Positions 18,720 to 26,913 are shown, numbered from the stretch's first letter. The stretch: 36,471 nt of DNA from Rhodospirillales bacterium (GCA_017304945.1 JAFKLG010000110.1:1-36471); one strand, 5' to 3'. Notes: generated by a model not told the origin, from the letters alone. Translations and numbers: made by a program.

Positions 18720-19478
18720 CTATCCTTGCCGGGGAGTCCATTGCGGGGCGCCGCTGATGGCGACGGGCGGGCGCGGGTAGGTCTCGTTGTGCCGCTCGAT
18801 CCAGTCCCGGTAGTCGTACCGCGCGCCGGGAAACCCGATCATCCGCCAGCCGACCATGTCGCGGTTGCCGCCATAGGCCGGGTCGGCGAAGAAGCCTTCC
18901 TTGGTGTTCTGCAGCAGCAGCTCGAAGAAGCCGCGGCCCGACGAGTCCTCCAGCGCGACGGCGCCGCTCTGCAGCGCCCCGATCAGCTTGTCCTTCTCGG
19001 CGTCCGGGATCTGCGCGAAGGACTTGCCGGCGTAGGCACCCTCGCAGTGCTTGTCCAAGCCGGCGAGCGAGCGCCGGTAGCGCTGTGCCGGGGTGAACGG
19101 CGATTGCGGGCCGCGATCGGTCGCCGTGTCGTCGAAGGGCGGGCGCATGTAGAGCCCCTCGGATCGCCCATATGGGCCGGCGAGCTGGCGGTCGATGAAC
19201 ACCGCGCAGCCGGCATCCTTGCCGCCGGCCCAGTGCGGATCGGGTGGGATCAGCCGGTCGACCAGCGCCTCCACGGCCACCGCTTCCTCGGCGGTGAAGA
19301 ACTGCCACGGACCTGGCTTGACGATGTCGGGCGGCGGACCCGAGAGCGGATCCCAGGCCGGCATGCCCTGCAGCTCGAGCGCGTTGCCGCGGGTGAACAG
19401 GCCGAGGAATCCGGCCGCCGCGGCGCCCGCGAGGAGGGTACGGCGCCGCGTTGCCGCCGTGGAAGCCCGCTTGCCCAT
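18720..19478 (-). CDS. Gluconate 2-dehydrogenase subunit 3 family protein with Tat signal
   Basis: A 252-residue small subunit that acts as chaperone and export hitch-hiker for the flavoprotein. The Tat signal is ATRRRTLLAGAAAAGFLGLF, directly after the chosen start; GGGAG lies seven nt upstream of the ATG at 19478, which favours it over the longer frame starting at 19532. The body has TAEEAVAVEALVDRLIPPD, the hallmark of the gluconate 2-dehydrogenase subunit 3 family (PF13618). It is the first gene of the operon: small subunit, flavoprotein, cytochrome c. This protein and the downstream flavoprotein would depend on the Tat system, part of which is encoded at 10422-11815. Confidence 0.92.
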   Translation of the reverse strand: MGKRASTAATRRRTLLAGAAAAGFLGLFTRGNALELQGMPAWDPLSGPPPDIVKPGPWQFFTAEEAVAVEALVDRLIPPDPHWAGGKDAGCAVFIDRQLAGPYGRSEGLYMRPPFDDTATDRGPQSPFTPAQRYRRSLAGLDKHCEGAYAGKSFAQIPDAEKDKLIGALQSGAVALEDSSGRGFFELLLQNTKEGFFADPAYGGNRDMVGWRMIGFPGARYDYRDWIERHNETYPRPPVAISGAPQWTPRQG

Positions 19479-19585
19479 CCGTGATCTCCCGCCCGCCTTG
19501 ACGCGAACGTGCGGCCGGGGACGGGGTGGCATGCTGGCGTGGCGCGGCCGCGGAACTTTCCTGCGAGCGCGGCCCGACCGCCTCG

Positions 19586-19837
19586 CTAGTTGCCGCCGCC
19601 GGCCTGGCTCGAGTGCCCCTGGCCCGTGCCGGTCCCGGTGCCGGTCACCGCCTGCTTGGGGTCGTTCGGCCGCGATGCCGGGGCAGGGGAGGCCGGTGCG
19701 GGCGCAAGGTTCGGCGCCTGCGCATTGTTGCCGTCATACATGCTGCCGGTCACCGGCGGCATGCCGGGCGGCGGTGCAGCGACGGCAGCCGAGGCTGTGA
19801 ACAGGACGGCAAGGGCTGTCATGCGGGTCAGCAGCAC
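19586..19837 (-). CDS. Small secreted Pro/Ala/Gly-rich protein
   Basis: An 83-residue protein from the GTG at 19837 (AGAGGGA about nine nt upstream), or 78 residues from the ATG at 19822. It has a signal peptide (RMTALAVLFTASAAVAA) followed by about 60 residues of low complexity rich in Pro, Ala, Gly, Asn and Thr, with a TGTGTGTGQGH run and a GGGN end. No family is recognised. It lies 107 bp upstream of the dehydrogenase operon on the same strand, so a shared transcript is possible but not supported by tight spacing. Confidence 0.55.
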   Translation of the reverse strand: MLLTRMTALAVLFTASAAVAAPPPGMPPVTGSMYDGNNAQAPNLAPAPASPAPASRPNDPKQAVTGTGTGTGQGHSSQAGGGN

Positions 19838-20003
19838 GGGGCGATTCCCTCTGGCATGCGCGATGGTCCGTGCGGAGGAACGCACGCGGACGGCTCGCGT
19901 TCGCGGCGGCCGACTTGACCTTTGTACATCCGAGCCCATTCACCTTTCTTGGGTTAGATGACGCCCGTCATTTTGCGGCGTCCTGTTTGAAGGGTCACCT
20001 GCC

Positions 20004-20783
20004 ATGAGCACTCCTGCCGTCATGATCACCGGCGCCTCCTCCGGGATCGGCGCCACCTATGCCGACCGTTTCGCGCGCCGCGGTCACGATCTCGTGCTGG
20101 TCGCCCGCGACGCCGCGCGGCTCGAGGCACTGGCGGCGCGGCTGCGCAGCGAGACCGGGCGCGCGGTGGACGTGCTGCCGGCCGACCTCACCAGCCCGGC
20201 CCAGCTCCGGTCAGTCGAGAAGCGGCTGGACCAGGATGCGCGCATCGGCGTGCTGGTGAACAATGCCGGCGCCGCGCTGCCGGCCGGGCTCGCGGACGCG
20301 GGCGCGGACGAGCAGGACTGGCTCATCCGCCTCAACGTGCTGGCGGTCACGCGGCTCGCCACCGCGGTGATCCCCCGTTTCCTGGCGCGCGGGGAGGGCA
20401 GCATCGTCAATCTCTCCTCGGTGCTCGCCGTGGCGCCGGAGGCGATGCCCGGCATCTACTCGGCCACCAAATCCTACGTCCTGACCTATTCCCAGTCCCT
20501 CCAGCTCGAGCTCGGGGAGCGCGGGATCTACGTGCAGGCGGTGCTGCCCGCGGCCACCCGGACCGAGATCTGGGAGCGCTCCGGCCGGTCGGCCGACGCG
20601 ATTCCCGGCTTGATGGAGGTGGGGGCTCTGGTCGACGCGGCGCTGCTGGGCTTCGACCGGCGCGAGCCCGTCACCATCCCCTCGCTGCCCGATGCCGGCC
20701 AGTGGGAAGCGTTCCAGGCGGCACGCCGCGCGATGCTGCCCAACTTCCGCAACGCCGACCCGGCCCCACGCTATCGCGCCTGA
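20004..20783 (+). CDS. Short-chain dehydrogenase/reductase (SDR)
   Basis: A 259-residue classical SDR oxidoreductase of the DltE/YdfG-like group. The cofactor motif is TGASSGIG (residues 9-16), followed by ADLTS and VNNAG. The catalytic Ser lies in NLSSVLAVAP and the active-site pair in YSATK. An Arg after the first beta strand and the Arg-rich ARDAARLEAL suggest NADP(H) preference (inference). The start has GAAGGG about nine nt upstream. It stands alone between a small secreted protein (divergent) and a DUF2147 gene (convergent, 39 bp away). Substrate unknown. Confidence 0.9.
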   Translation: MSTPAVMITGASSGIGATYADRFARRGHDLVLVARDAARLEALAARLRSETGRAVDVLPADLTSPAQLRSVEKRLDQDARIGVLVNNAGAALPAGLADAGADEQDWLIRLNVLAVTRLATAVIPRFLARGEGSIVNLSSVLAVAPEAMPGIYSATKSYVLTYSQSLQLELGERGIYVQAVLPAATRTEIWERSGRSADAIPGLMEVGALVDAALLGFDRREPVTIPSLPDAGQWEAFQAARRAMLPNFRNADPAPRYRA

Positions 20784-20822
20784 GCCTCGGGCACCCGATC
20801 GGTCAGCTCCGCCGGGCGGCGC

Positions 20823-21293
20823 TCAATGCGCCGCCTCCGGCATCACGCCTTGCGGCCCGTTGCCCGACATGAAGCGGCAGTCCGGGCCGATGCGGCCGAT
20901 GAACCGCGTCCAGGTCTGGGTCTGTCCGAGCAGCGGGATGCCGACATAGCCGCGCATCAGGAGCTGGCCGTGAGGGCTGAGACGGAGGATCGCATGGTAG
21001 GCGGTGCCGCTGCGCGGGTCGGTGATGAACCCGTGCCAGGCCTCGTCGTCATCGGGCGTCGGGTCGACGGTGAGCAGTTCCAGCCCGCATTGCGGGTTGC
21101 CGTGCACGTCCACCGGCATCGGGTCGCCGGGATCGCGCTGGATCCCGACCAGCCGTCCGCACAGGCCTTGGGCACAGGGGGCGATCTGGAACACGCCGTC
21201 GCCGCCCTCGACCAGCCAGTCGCCGACGATCGGCGGCGCGGCGCGGGCAGGCAGGGCGAACAGAAGCAGGAGCAGAACGAGAAGGCGGGACAT
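20823..21293 (-). CDS. DUF2147 periplasmic protein
   Basis: A 156-residue exported protein with a Sec signal peptide (SRLLVLLLLLFALPARA) and a single DUF2147-like domain beginning IVGDWLVEGGDGVFQIAPC, then CGRLVG, VHGNPQCGLELL and AYHAILRLSPHGQLLMRGYVG. Three of its four cysteines fall in positions typical for the family, compatible with disulfides. The family is uncharacterised. The ATG at 21293 was preferred to the TTG nine bases upstream because it places the Arg directly before the hydrophobic core. The 160 bp between this start and the ABC permease stop hold nothing I can support. Confidence 0.82.
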   Translation of the reverse strand: MSRLLVLLLLLFALPARAAPPIVGDWLVEGGDGVFQIAPCAQGLCGRLVGIQRDPGDPMPVDVHGNPQCGLELLTVDPTPDDDEAWHGFITDPRSGTAYHAILRLSPHGQLLMRGYVGIPLLGQTQTWTRFIGRIGPDCRFMSGNGPQGVMPEAAH

Positions 21294-21453
21294 TCCCAAC
21301 AAATAGGAACGACCGCGCGCTGCGGTATGCCGCCGGCCGAAACGCCGCCATGCGAGGCGGTGATCGCGCCGCGCTCAGCGCCTCACGCGGGACGCTGGCG
21401 GCGGGATGTCGGAGCAATGGGGTGCCAAGCCGGCACGACCAGCCGGCGTGCCG

Positions 21454-22113
21454 TCACACCCGGTGCTGTCCTCGCCCGGCGCGGTATTCGAACCAGCGCA
21501 CGCAGAGCGAGAGCGGATAGGCCATCACGAAATACATCGCCCCGGTGATCAGATAGAGCTGCATCGGCATGTAGTACTGGCTGGCCAGGTCGTTGGCCCG
21601 CAGCATCAGCTCCGGCGCCGCGATCAGCGACGCGACGGAGGTGTCCTTCAGCACCGAGATCGCCGAATTGGTCATCGGCGGCAGGATCACCCGCACCGAT
21701 TGCGGCAGGATGATCCGCCGCATCGTCGCCGCGCCGGTCATGCCGATCGCGCGGGCCGCGTCGTATTGTCCGCGATCGACGGCGGCGATGCCCGCCCGAT
21801 AGGTCTCGGCCATGTAGGCGGCGTAGTGCAGGCCGAGTGCCAGCACGGCCGCGGCGAAGCCGGGCAGCACGATGTTGACGCTGGCGAGGCCGAAATAGGT
21901 CAGGAACAGCAGCGTCAGCGTCGGCGTGCCGCGGATCAGCTCGATATAGACGCGGCAGCAGCGGCGCAGCGTCGCGCTGCGGGACATTTCGCCCAGGGCG
22001 ACGAACAGCCCGGCCACCGCCGCCAGCAGATAGGCCAGCACGGCCAGCTTCAGCGTGTGAACCGCCGCTTCCAGCAGCAGCGGCATCCACTCGAGGAACA
22101 GGGACATGGTCAT
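21454..22113 (-). CDS. ABC transporter permease, polar amino acid type
   Basis: A 219-residue inner-membrane permease of the HisM/GlnP family, with about five membrane helices. The cytoplasmic EAA-type loop that contacts the ATPase is seen around YDAARAIGMTGAATMRRIILPQSVRVILPPM, and IELIRGTPTLTLLF is typical of the family. The start overlaps the stop of the preceding permease gene by ATGA. It is the last gene of the importer operon (24660 to 21454). Confidence 0.93.
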   Translation of the reverse strand: MTMSLFLEWMPLLLEAAVHTLKLAVLAYLLAAVAGLFVALGEMSRSATLRRCCRVYIELIRGTPTLTLLFLTYFGLASVNIVLPGFAAAVLALGLHYAAYMAETYRAGIAAVDRGQYDAARAIGMTGAATMRRIILPQSVRVILPPMTNSAISVLKDTSVASLIAAPELMLRANDLASQYYMPMQLYLITGAMYFVMAYPLSLCVRWFEYRAGRGQHRV

Positions 22114-22787
22114 GCCCGTCTCCCCCGCGCGGCGCGCCGCTCCAGGATGCGGGCGAGCTGCGACAGCGGCAGGCTCATGCAGAGGTAGAGCATGGCCACC
22201 AGGATGTAGATCTGCGTGGTGAGGAAGGTCTTGTCGACGAGCAGCTTCGCCTGGAAGCTGAGTTCGGGCGCGGCCACGGCGGAGGCGAGGGAGGTTTCCT
22301 TGAGCAGCCCGATCGCGAAGTTGGCGAGCGAGGGGAGCACGATGCGGCTCGCCTGCGGCAGCACGATCACGCGCAGCGTCATCAGCCGGGGCATGCCGAG
22401 CGACATCGCTGCTTCGGTCTGGCCGCGATGGATGGCGAGAATGCCGGAGCGGAACACCTCGGTGAGGTAGGCGCCGCCATTGAGCCCGAAGCCCAGGATC
22501 GCCGCCGGTACAGGATTGAAGCGGATGCCGATCGCCGCGAGGCCGAAATAGATGATGAAGAGCTGGGTCAGCACCGGCACGGCGCGGAACAGTTCCACGT
22601 AGACATAGGTGATCGCGTGCAGCACGCGGGAGCTGGAGGTGCGGCAGGCCGCGAAGACCAGGCCCAGCGCGAGCGAGACGAAGAACGCGCCGACCGTGAC
22701 CGTGATCGTCATCCAGACGCCCGTCAGCAGCGCGGCCAGGAGATCCGGCAGCAGCGCGAGCGCGCGGGACCAGGCGTCGCTGGTCAT
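22110..22787 (-). CDS. ABC transporter permease, polar amino acid type
   Basis: A 225-residue permease paralogous to the downstream gene, forming the other half of the heterodimeric channel. Family motifs are VELFRAVPVLTQLFIIYFG and the EAA loop TEAAMSLGMPRLMTLRVIVLPQASRIVLPSL. Its start overlaps the ATPase stop and its stop overlaps the next start, both by ATGA, so the three genes are translationally coupled. Confidence 0.93.
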   Translation of the reverse strand: MTSDAWSRALALLPDLLAALLTGVWMTITVTVGAFFVSLALGLVFAACRTSSSRVLHAITYVYVELFRAVPVLTQLFIIYFGLAAIGIRFNPVPAAILGFGLNGGAYLTEVFRSGILAIHRGQTEAAMSLGMPRLMTLRVIVLPQASRIVLPSLANFAIGLLKETSLASAVAAPELSFQAKLLVDKTFLTTQIYILVAMLYLCMSLPLSQLARILERRAARGRRA

Positions 22788-23593
22788 TGCGGCCGATGCT
22801 TGCGCAACACGGCGCTCAGGAAGGCCTGGGTGCGCGGGTGCGAGGGCGTGTGGAACAGATGCAGCGGCGGGCCCTGTTCGACGATGCGGCCGCCATCCAT
22901 GAAGATCACGCGGTCGGAGACGTCTTCCGCGAACTGCATCTCATGCGTGACGATGATCATCGTCATCCCCTCGGCGGCGAGCTGCGCCATCACGTTCAGC
23001 ACGTCGCCGACCAGCTCCGGATCGAGTGCGGAGGTCGCTTCGTCGAACAGCATCAGCCGCGGGCGCATGGCGAGCGCGCGGGCGATCGCGACACGCTGTT
23101 GCTGACCGCCGGACAGCATTTCGGGGTGCACGTCGCGCTTGTCGTCGAGCCCGACTTTCGCGAGCAGGCCGAGGGCGATCTCGCGCACTTCCCGCGCGGG
23201 CTGCCGGAGCACCTTGAGCGGCCCGATTTCGACGTTCTGCAGGACGGTGAGGTGCGGGAACAGGTTGAAGCGCTGGAACACCATGCCCATTCGGGCGCGC
23301 TGGCGGGACAGCACGCGGTCGGGGATCTCGACCGAGCGTCCGTTTTCCAGCCGCTGCCCGATCAGTTCCCCGTCGACGAACACGCGGCCTTCGGTCGGCC
23401 GCTCGACGTAGTTCACGCAGCGCAGCAGCGTGGTCTTGCCCGATCCTGACGGACCGATGATCGAGACCTTCTCGCCCTGCTTGATGTCGAGGTCGATCCC
23501 CTTCAGCACGTGCAGCGGACCGTAGTGCTTGTGCAGCTCCTCGATCCGCACCAGCGGGGCGTCGTCGGTTTGGGATGTTGGACCGGCGGGCAT
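22784..23593 (-). CDS. ABC transporter ATP-binding protein, polar amino acid type
   Basis: A 269-residue ATPase of the HisP/GlnQ family. Walker A is GPSGSGKTT, the Q-loop MVFQRFNLFPHLTVLQNV, the signature LSGGQQQRVAIARAL, Walker B RLMLFDEATSALDPEL, and the switch His is in IIVTHEMQFA. A 16-residue extension before the domain is low in complexity. The gap to the substrate-binding protein gene (23594-23709) contains the 16-bp stop-anchored array, so the ATPase may be translated independently of it. Confidence 0.95.
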   Translation of the reverse strand: MPAGPTSQTDDAPLVRIEELHKHYGPLHVLKGIDLDIKQGEKVSIIGPSGSGKTTLLRCVNYVERPTEGRVFVDGELIGQRLENGRSVEIPDRVLSRQRARMGMVFQRFNLFPHLTVLQNVEIGPLKVLRQPAREVREIALGLLAKVGLDDKRDVHPEMLSGGQQQRVAIARALAMRPRLMLFDEATSALDPELVGDVLNVMAQLAAEGMTMIIVTHEMQFAEDVSDRVIFMDGGRIVEQGPPLHLFHTPSHPRTQAFLSAVLRKHRPQ

Positions 23594-23663
23594 GCGCGCG
23601 GGATATCCTGGCGTGCTGAGGGGCGGGGTGGCCGGGGCTGGGATCGCCCCGGCCTGCGATCGC

Positions 23664-23712
23664 AGGCGAACGTCGCCTCAGGCAAACGTCACCTCAGGCG
23701 GACGTGACCTCA
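23664..23712 (-). repeat. 16-bp tandem array anchored on the substrate-binding protein stop codon
   Basis: Three 16-bp units of the pattern AGGCGAACGTCGCCTC (23664-23679, 23680-23695, 23696-23711), with a fourth, coding copy starting at 23712. On the minus strand the stop TGA of the substrate-binding protein (23712-23710) is repeated at 23696-23694 and 23680-23678. The 16-bp period puts the three stops in three different frames. Units differ from each other at one to three positions. Confidence 0.9.
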
Positions 23713-24660
23713 GGCGAAGTAGGCGGAGAAATCCTTCACCTGATGCGCGGCCGGGCCGATCGGTTTGCCGTCCGCATCGCGGTCGACGCCGATCCGCGGG
23801 TCCTTCTCGGCGGGCACCAGATAGGCCGGGCTGGTCATGCCGTTGCTCGCCAGCAGCTTGGCGTTCAGCTTGGTGCGCCACATCCACTTCACGCCGGCAT
23901 TGACCGCGTCGAACAGGTCCGGATTGTCGAGGCTCATGCCCATGACGATCGGGCTGTGGCTGGTGAGGCGGACGAACTGCTCGCTCGGCTTCACCGGCAC
24001 CTGCTTGAGGTCGATGCCGGGGTTCTGCTGGATCAGGTAGCCCACGGTCATGCTGTCGAGCATCGCGTAGTCGACGCGGCCGGCGAGCACGTCACGAATG
24101 CAGGCGTCGGGGGTGTCGTAGAGCTTCACCTCGCCGATGCCGGGGATCTGCCGCAGGAACGGGACGTAGCTGAAGCCCTGGCCGGTGCCGATCGTGTGGC
24201 CTTTGAGGTCCGCGAGATCGAACAGGTCGGCGGAGGCGACGCTCTTCTTCATCGTGATGAAGTGGCTGTCGTAGTAGATCGCGTCGGTCAGCAGCATCGC
24301 GGCGGCGCGGGGGGCGGTCCAGCCCATGTCGCCACACATGATGTCGGCGCGTCCGGTCTTGATGGATTCGACGGTGGCCGACCAGGCCATCATGTTCGGC
24401 TCCACGCCGAGGCCGAGCTTGGCGGCGATGGCGGCGATCATTTCGGCGTCGCTGCCGGCGATCTTGCCGTTGATCAGGCCGGTGGCGGGCATGGTGCCGG
24501 ACATGGCGATCGTGATCACGCCCTCTTTCACCGTCTTCAGCTTCGGCGCCGCGGCACGCGCGACATGCGGAGCGAACAGGCCGGCGGCGCCGAGGCCGAG
24601 GCCGACCGATCCTCCCAGGCGCAGCATGTTTCGACGGGAGAGGTTCAGACCATCCAGCAT
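23710..24660 (-). CDS. Family-3 extracellular substrate-binding protein with Tat-like signal
   Basis: A 316-residue periplasmic receptor of the polar-amino-acid-type importer. The N-terminus SRRNMLRLGGSVGLGLGAAGLF is a twin-arginine signal with cleavage near AHV-ARA-AAP. The mature part has the family-3 fold landmarks: SGTMPATGLINGKIAGSDAEMIAAIAAKLG, the domain-crossing VESIKTGRADIMCGDMGWTAPR, and LKGHTIGTGQGFSYVPFL. AAGGAG stands six nt before the ATG. It is first in the operon and faces an XRE-cupin regulator across 273 bp. Ligand unknown; the nearby FAD oxidase suggests an amine, D-amino acid or opine-like compound (inference). Confidence 0.92.
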   Translation of the reverse strand: MLDGLNLSRRNMLRLGGSVGLGLGAAGLFAPHVARAAAPKLKTVKEGVITIAMSGTMPATGLINGKIAGSDAEMIAAIAAKLGLGVEPNMMAWSATVESIKTGRADIMCGDMGWTAPRAAAMLLTDAIYYDSHFITMKKSVASADLFDLADLKGHTIGTGQGFSYVPFLRQIPGIGEVKLYDTPDACIRDVLAGRVDYAMLDSMTVGYLIQQNPGIDLKQVPVKPSEQFVRLTSHSPIVMGMSLDNPDLFDAVNAGVKWMWRTKLNAKLLASNGMTSPAYLVPAEKDPRIGVDRDADGKPIGPAAHQVKDFSAYFA

Positions 24661-24710
24661 GGCGGCTCCTTCGAGCTTGGGGGAGGCGGGGTTGCTTCGT
24701 TCGGCATGAA

Positions 24711-24734
24711 TTCATTATATTGAAAATATGTCAA
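24711..24734 (-). promoter_or_regulatory. AT-rich promoter/operator region of the ABC importer operon
   Basis: On the minus strand this reads TTGACA (24734-24729), then TATTTTCAA, then TATAAT (24719-24714). Both hexamers match the sigma-70 consensus, but only 9 bp separate them, so they cannot be the -35 and -10 of a single promoter. ATATTGAAAATAT (24717-24729) is a palindrome with 5-bp arms and may be an operator. TATAAT would place the transcript start about 45 nt before the gene. The AT content is striking against the GC-rich background. Confidence 0.45.
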
Positions 24735-24887
24735 GCAGTCCCGACCACCGTTTGAGCAAGCCCTCGTCTCCGTGCTGCATCCTTGCTCTCGCAAACCGCG
24801 TTCCAACCCCAATGTAGTCACCGAGGAGGCGGGCGCGCTTGACCGCGTCGTCGCCCTGGTCAAAAAGCGACCGCGTCAGAGAGGCAT

Positions 24888-24921
24888 TTGAACGAAATTC
24901 AATCATCAGTAAAATGATGAT
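24888..24921 (+). promoter_or_regulatory. Palindromic operator candidates before the XRE-cupin regulator
   Basis: TTGAACGAAATTCAA (24888-24902) has 5-bp inverted arms. ATCATC and GATGAT (24902-24907 and 24916-24921) form a second inverted repeat. They lie directly before the regulator start at 24934. TTCAAT followed by AT one base later occurs here (TTCAATCAT) and in the facing importer promoter (TTCAATATA, minus strand), so one regulator could bind both. This points to autoregulation and control of the importer (inference). Confidence 0.5.
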
Positions 24922-24933
24922 CAGGCACGGCAG

Positions 24934-25551
24934 ATGAACGACAGCGAACCGACCCAAAACCAGGCCGATTCCATCCCACCCAACAACACCCAGGGCCCGG
25001 TCGGCGAACGCCTGCGGCGCCTGCGCAAGGAGCGCGACCTCACGATCCTCGAACTCGCCACCCGCGCAGGCGTCTCCGCCGGCATGATCAGCCAGATCGA
25101 GCGCGGCGCCGCCAACCCCTCCATCAAGATCATCCAGCGCCTGAAGACCGCGCTCGGCGTCAATCTGTGGGAAGTGCTCGACAGCGGCGAGCCGCGCACG
25201 CCCGAGGATCCGCCCTTCATCCGCCGCCGGCAGGATCGCCCGCGCCTCGTCATGGGCGAGAGCGGCCTCACCAAGGAACTGCTCTCCCCGCAACCCGACC
25301 AGAACCTTCGCTTCATGATCGTGCGCATGCCGCCCGGCAGCGAGACGCAGGACGTGCTGATCGGTCGCGGCCACAAGGGCGGCTATGTCCTCGCCGGCCG
25401 CGTCGCGCTGCGCGTCGGCGATCGCACCGCCGAGGTCGTGGCCGGCGACAGCTTCCAGTTCCGCAGCGACTTGCCGCACCAGGTCTTCAATCGTTCCGAC
25501 GAGGAAGCGACGCTGATCTGGATCATGAGCGTGCTCGACACCCATCTCTGA
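24934..25551 (+). CDS. XRE-family transcriptional regulator with cupin sensor domain
   Basis: A 205-residue DNA-binding regulator. The N-terminal helix-turn-helix (about residues 28-82) reads GERLRRLRKERDLTILELATRAGVSAGMISQIERG, the classic HTH_3 pattern. The C-terminal part (about 120-200) is a cupin_2 domain with GGYVLAGRVALRVGDRT and GDSFQFRSDLPHQVFNRS, a small-molecule-binding barrel as in the PuuR group. Its position is diagnostic: divergent from an importer and 33 bp upstream of an FAD oxidoreductase. It probably senses the imported compound or a breakdown product and represses both arms. No strong ribosome-binding site is visible. Confidence 0.92.
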   Translation: MNDSEPTQNQADSIPPNNTQGPVGERLRRLRKERDLTILELATRAGVSAGMISQIERGAANPSIKIIQRLKTALGVNLWEVLDSGEPRTPEDPPFIRRRQDRPRLVMGESGLTKELLSPQPDQNLRFMIVRMPPGSETQDVLIGRGHKGGYVLAGRVALRVGDRTAEVVAGDSFQFRSDLPHQVFNRSDEEATLIWIMSVLDTHL

Positions 25552-25584
25552 CCGCGGCGCCGCCGCCCCGAAGGAACGCCCCCG

Positions 25585-26913
25585 ATGTCGCCTCCCGTCC
25601 TGCCCGTCGCCAGCGATGAACGCCTGCCCCCGTCAGCCGACGTGGTGGTCATCGGCGGCGGCATCGCGGGCTGCAGCGCCGCCTATGCGCTCGCACGCAA
25701 GGGCCACTCCGTCGCGCTGCTCGAGAAGGGCACGCTGTGCGCCGAACAATCGAGCCGCAACTGGGGTTGGTGCCGCGCGCAGAATCGCGACCTGCGCGAA
25801 CTGCCGCTGGCAATGCGCAGCGTCGACATGTGGGACGAGCTCAGCACCGAACTGGGCCAGGACGTGACCTTCCGCCGCTCCGGCCTGCTCTACGTCACCA
25901 CCAGCCAGGCCGATCTCGACCAGTGGGAGGAATGGAGCCGCCGCGCGCGGGAGTTCCAGTTCCGCAATCGCATGCTCAGCGCCGCGGAGGCGAAGGCGAT
26001 GACGCCGGGCAGCACCGGCGCGTGGATCGGCGGCCTGCATTCCCCGTTCGACGGCCGCGCCGAACCGGCGAGCGCCGGCCCGCTGATCACGGAGGGCGCG
26101 CGGCGTCTCGGCGCCAGCATCCACCAGAATTGCGCGGCCCGTGGGCTCGAGCGGACGGCGGGCAGGATTTCCGCCGTGGTGACCGAAAAGGGCACGATCC
26201 GCTGCAACGCCGCGCTGCTGGCCGGGGGCGCCTGGTCGGCGCTGTTCTGCCGGCATGAGGGGCTGCGTCTCGCCCAGGCCTCGGTGCGCTCGACCTCGTT
26301 CTACACGACGGCGGCGCCGGAGGTGACCACCGGCGGGCTCTCGATGTCGGACGTGACGATCCGCCGGCGGCTGGACGGCGGCTACACGGTCGGGCTGAGC
26401 GGCCGCGCCCTGCTCGAGATCTCGCCCCAGGGCCTGATGAACGCGCGCCAGTTCTGGCCCACCTTCAAGAAGCGCCGCGCCAAGCTGCGGATGAGCGTGG
26501 GCGCCTCGTTCTTCCGCGGGCCGGAGGCGCTGACCCGCTGGACCAACGACGCGGTCTCGCCGTTCGAACGGGCGCGCACGCTCGACCCCGCCGCGGATCC
26601 CGCGCTCGTGGACATGGGTATCCGCTTCCTCGGGCAGGTCTATCCGGCGCTGGCCGGGCTGCAGGTAGCCAAGAGCTGGGGCGGGCTGGTGGATTCCACG
26701 CCGGACGCGATCCCGGTGATCTCCGGCGTGGAGGCGGTCCCCGGCCTGTTCCTGTCCACCGGCTACAGCGCGCATGGGTTCGGGATCGGACCCGCGAGCG
26801 GGCGGCTGGCGGCGGACCTGATCACCGGCGACGCGCCGATCGTCGATCCCCGCCCGTTCCGCTACAGCCGCATGATCGACGGCACGGATCTGGGCGCGCC
26901 CGGCATGCTGTAG
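25585..26913 (+). CDS. FAD-dependent amine/D-amino-acid oxidase-like oxidoreductase
   Basis: A 442-residue DAO-family flavoenzyme. It starts with the dinucleotide-binding motif VVVIGGGIAGCSAAYALARKG (residues about 20-40), followed by LLEKGTLCAEQSSRNWGWCRAQNRD, a segment seen in amine and amino-acid oxidases of this group. The C-terminal FAD motif is LFLSTGYSAHGFGIGPASGRLAADLI. No membrane anchor or signal is present, so it acts in the cytoplasm. GAAGGAA precedes the start. It probably shares a transcript with the regulator and oxidises what the facing ABC importer brings in. Sarcosine, gamma-glutamyl-putrescine, opine or D-amino-acid substrates are all compatible. Confidence 0.9.
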   Translation: MSPPVLPVASDERLPPSADVVVIGGGIAGCSAAYALARKGHSVALLEKGTLCAEQSSRNWGWCRAQNRDLRELPLAMRSVDMWDELSTELGQDVTFRRSGLLYVTTSQADLDQWEEWSRRAREFQFRNRMLSAAEAKAMTPGSTGAWIGGLHSPFDGRAEPASAGPLITEGARRLGASIHQNCAARGLERTAGRISAVVTEKGTIRCNAALLAGGAWSALFCRHEGLRLAQASVRSTSFYTTAAPEVTTGGLSMSDVTIRRRLDGGYTVGLSGRALLEISPQGLMNARQFWPTFKKRRAKLRMSVGASFFRGPEALTRWTNDAVSPFERARTLDPAADPALVDMGIRFLGQVYPALAGLQVAKSWGGLVDSTPDAIPVISGVEAVPGLFLSTGYSAHGFGIGPASGRLAADLITGDAPIVDPRPFRYSRMIDGTDLGAPGML

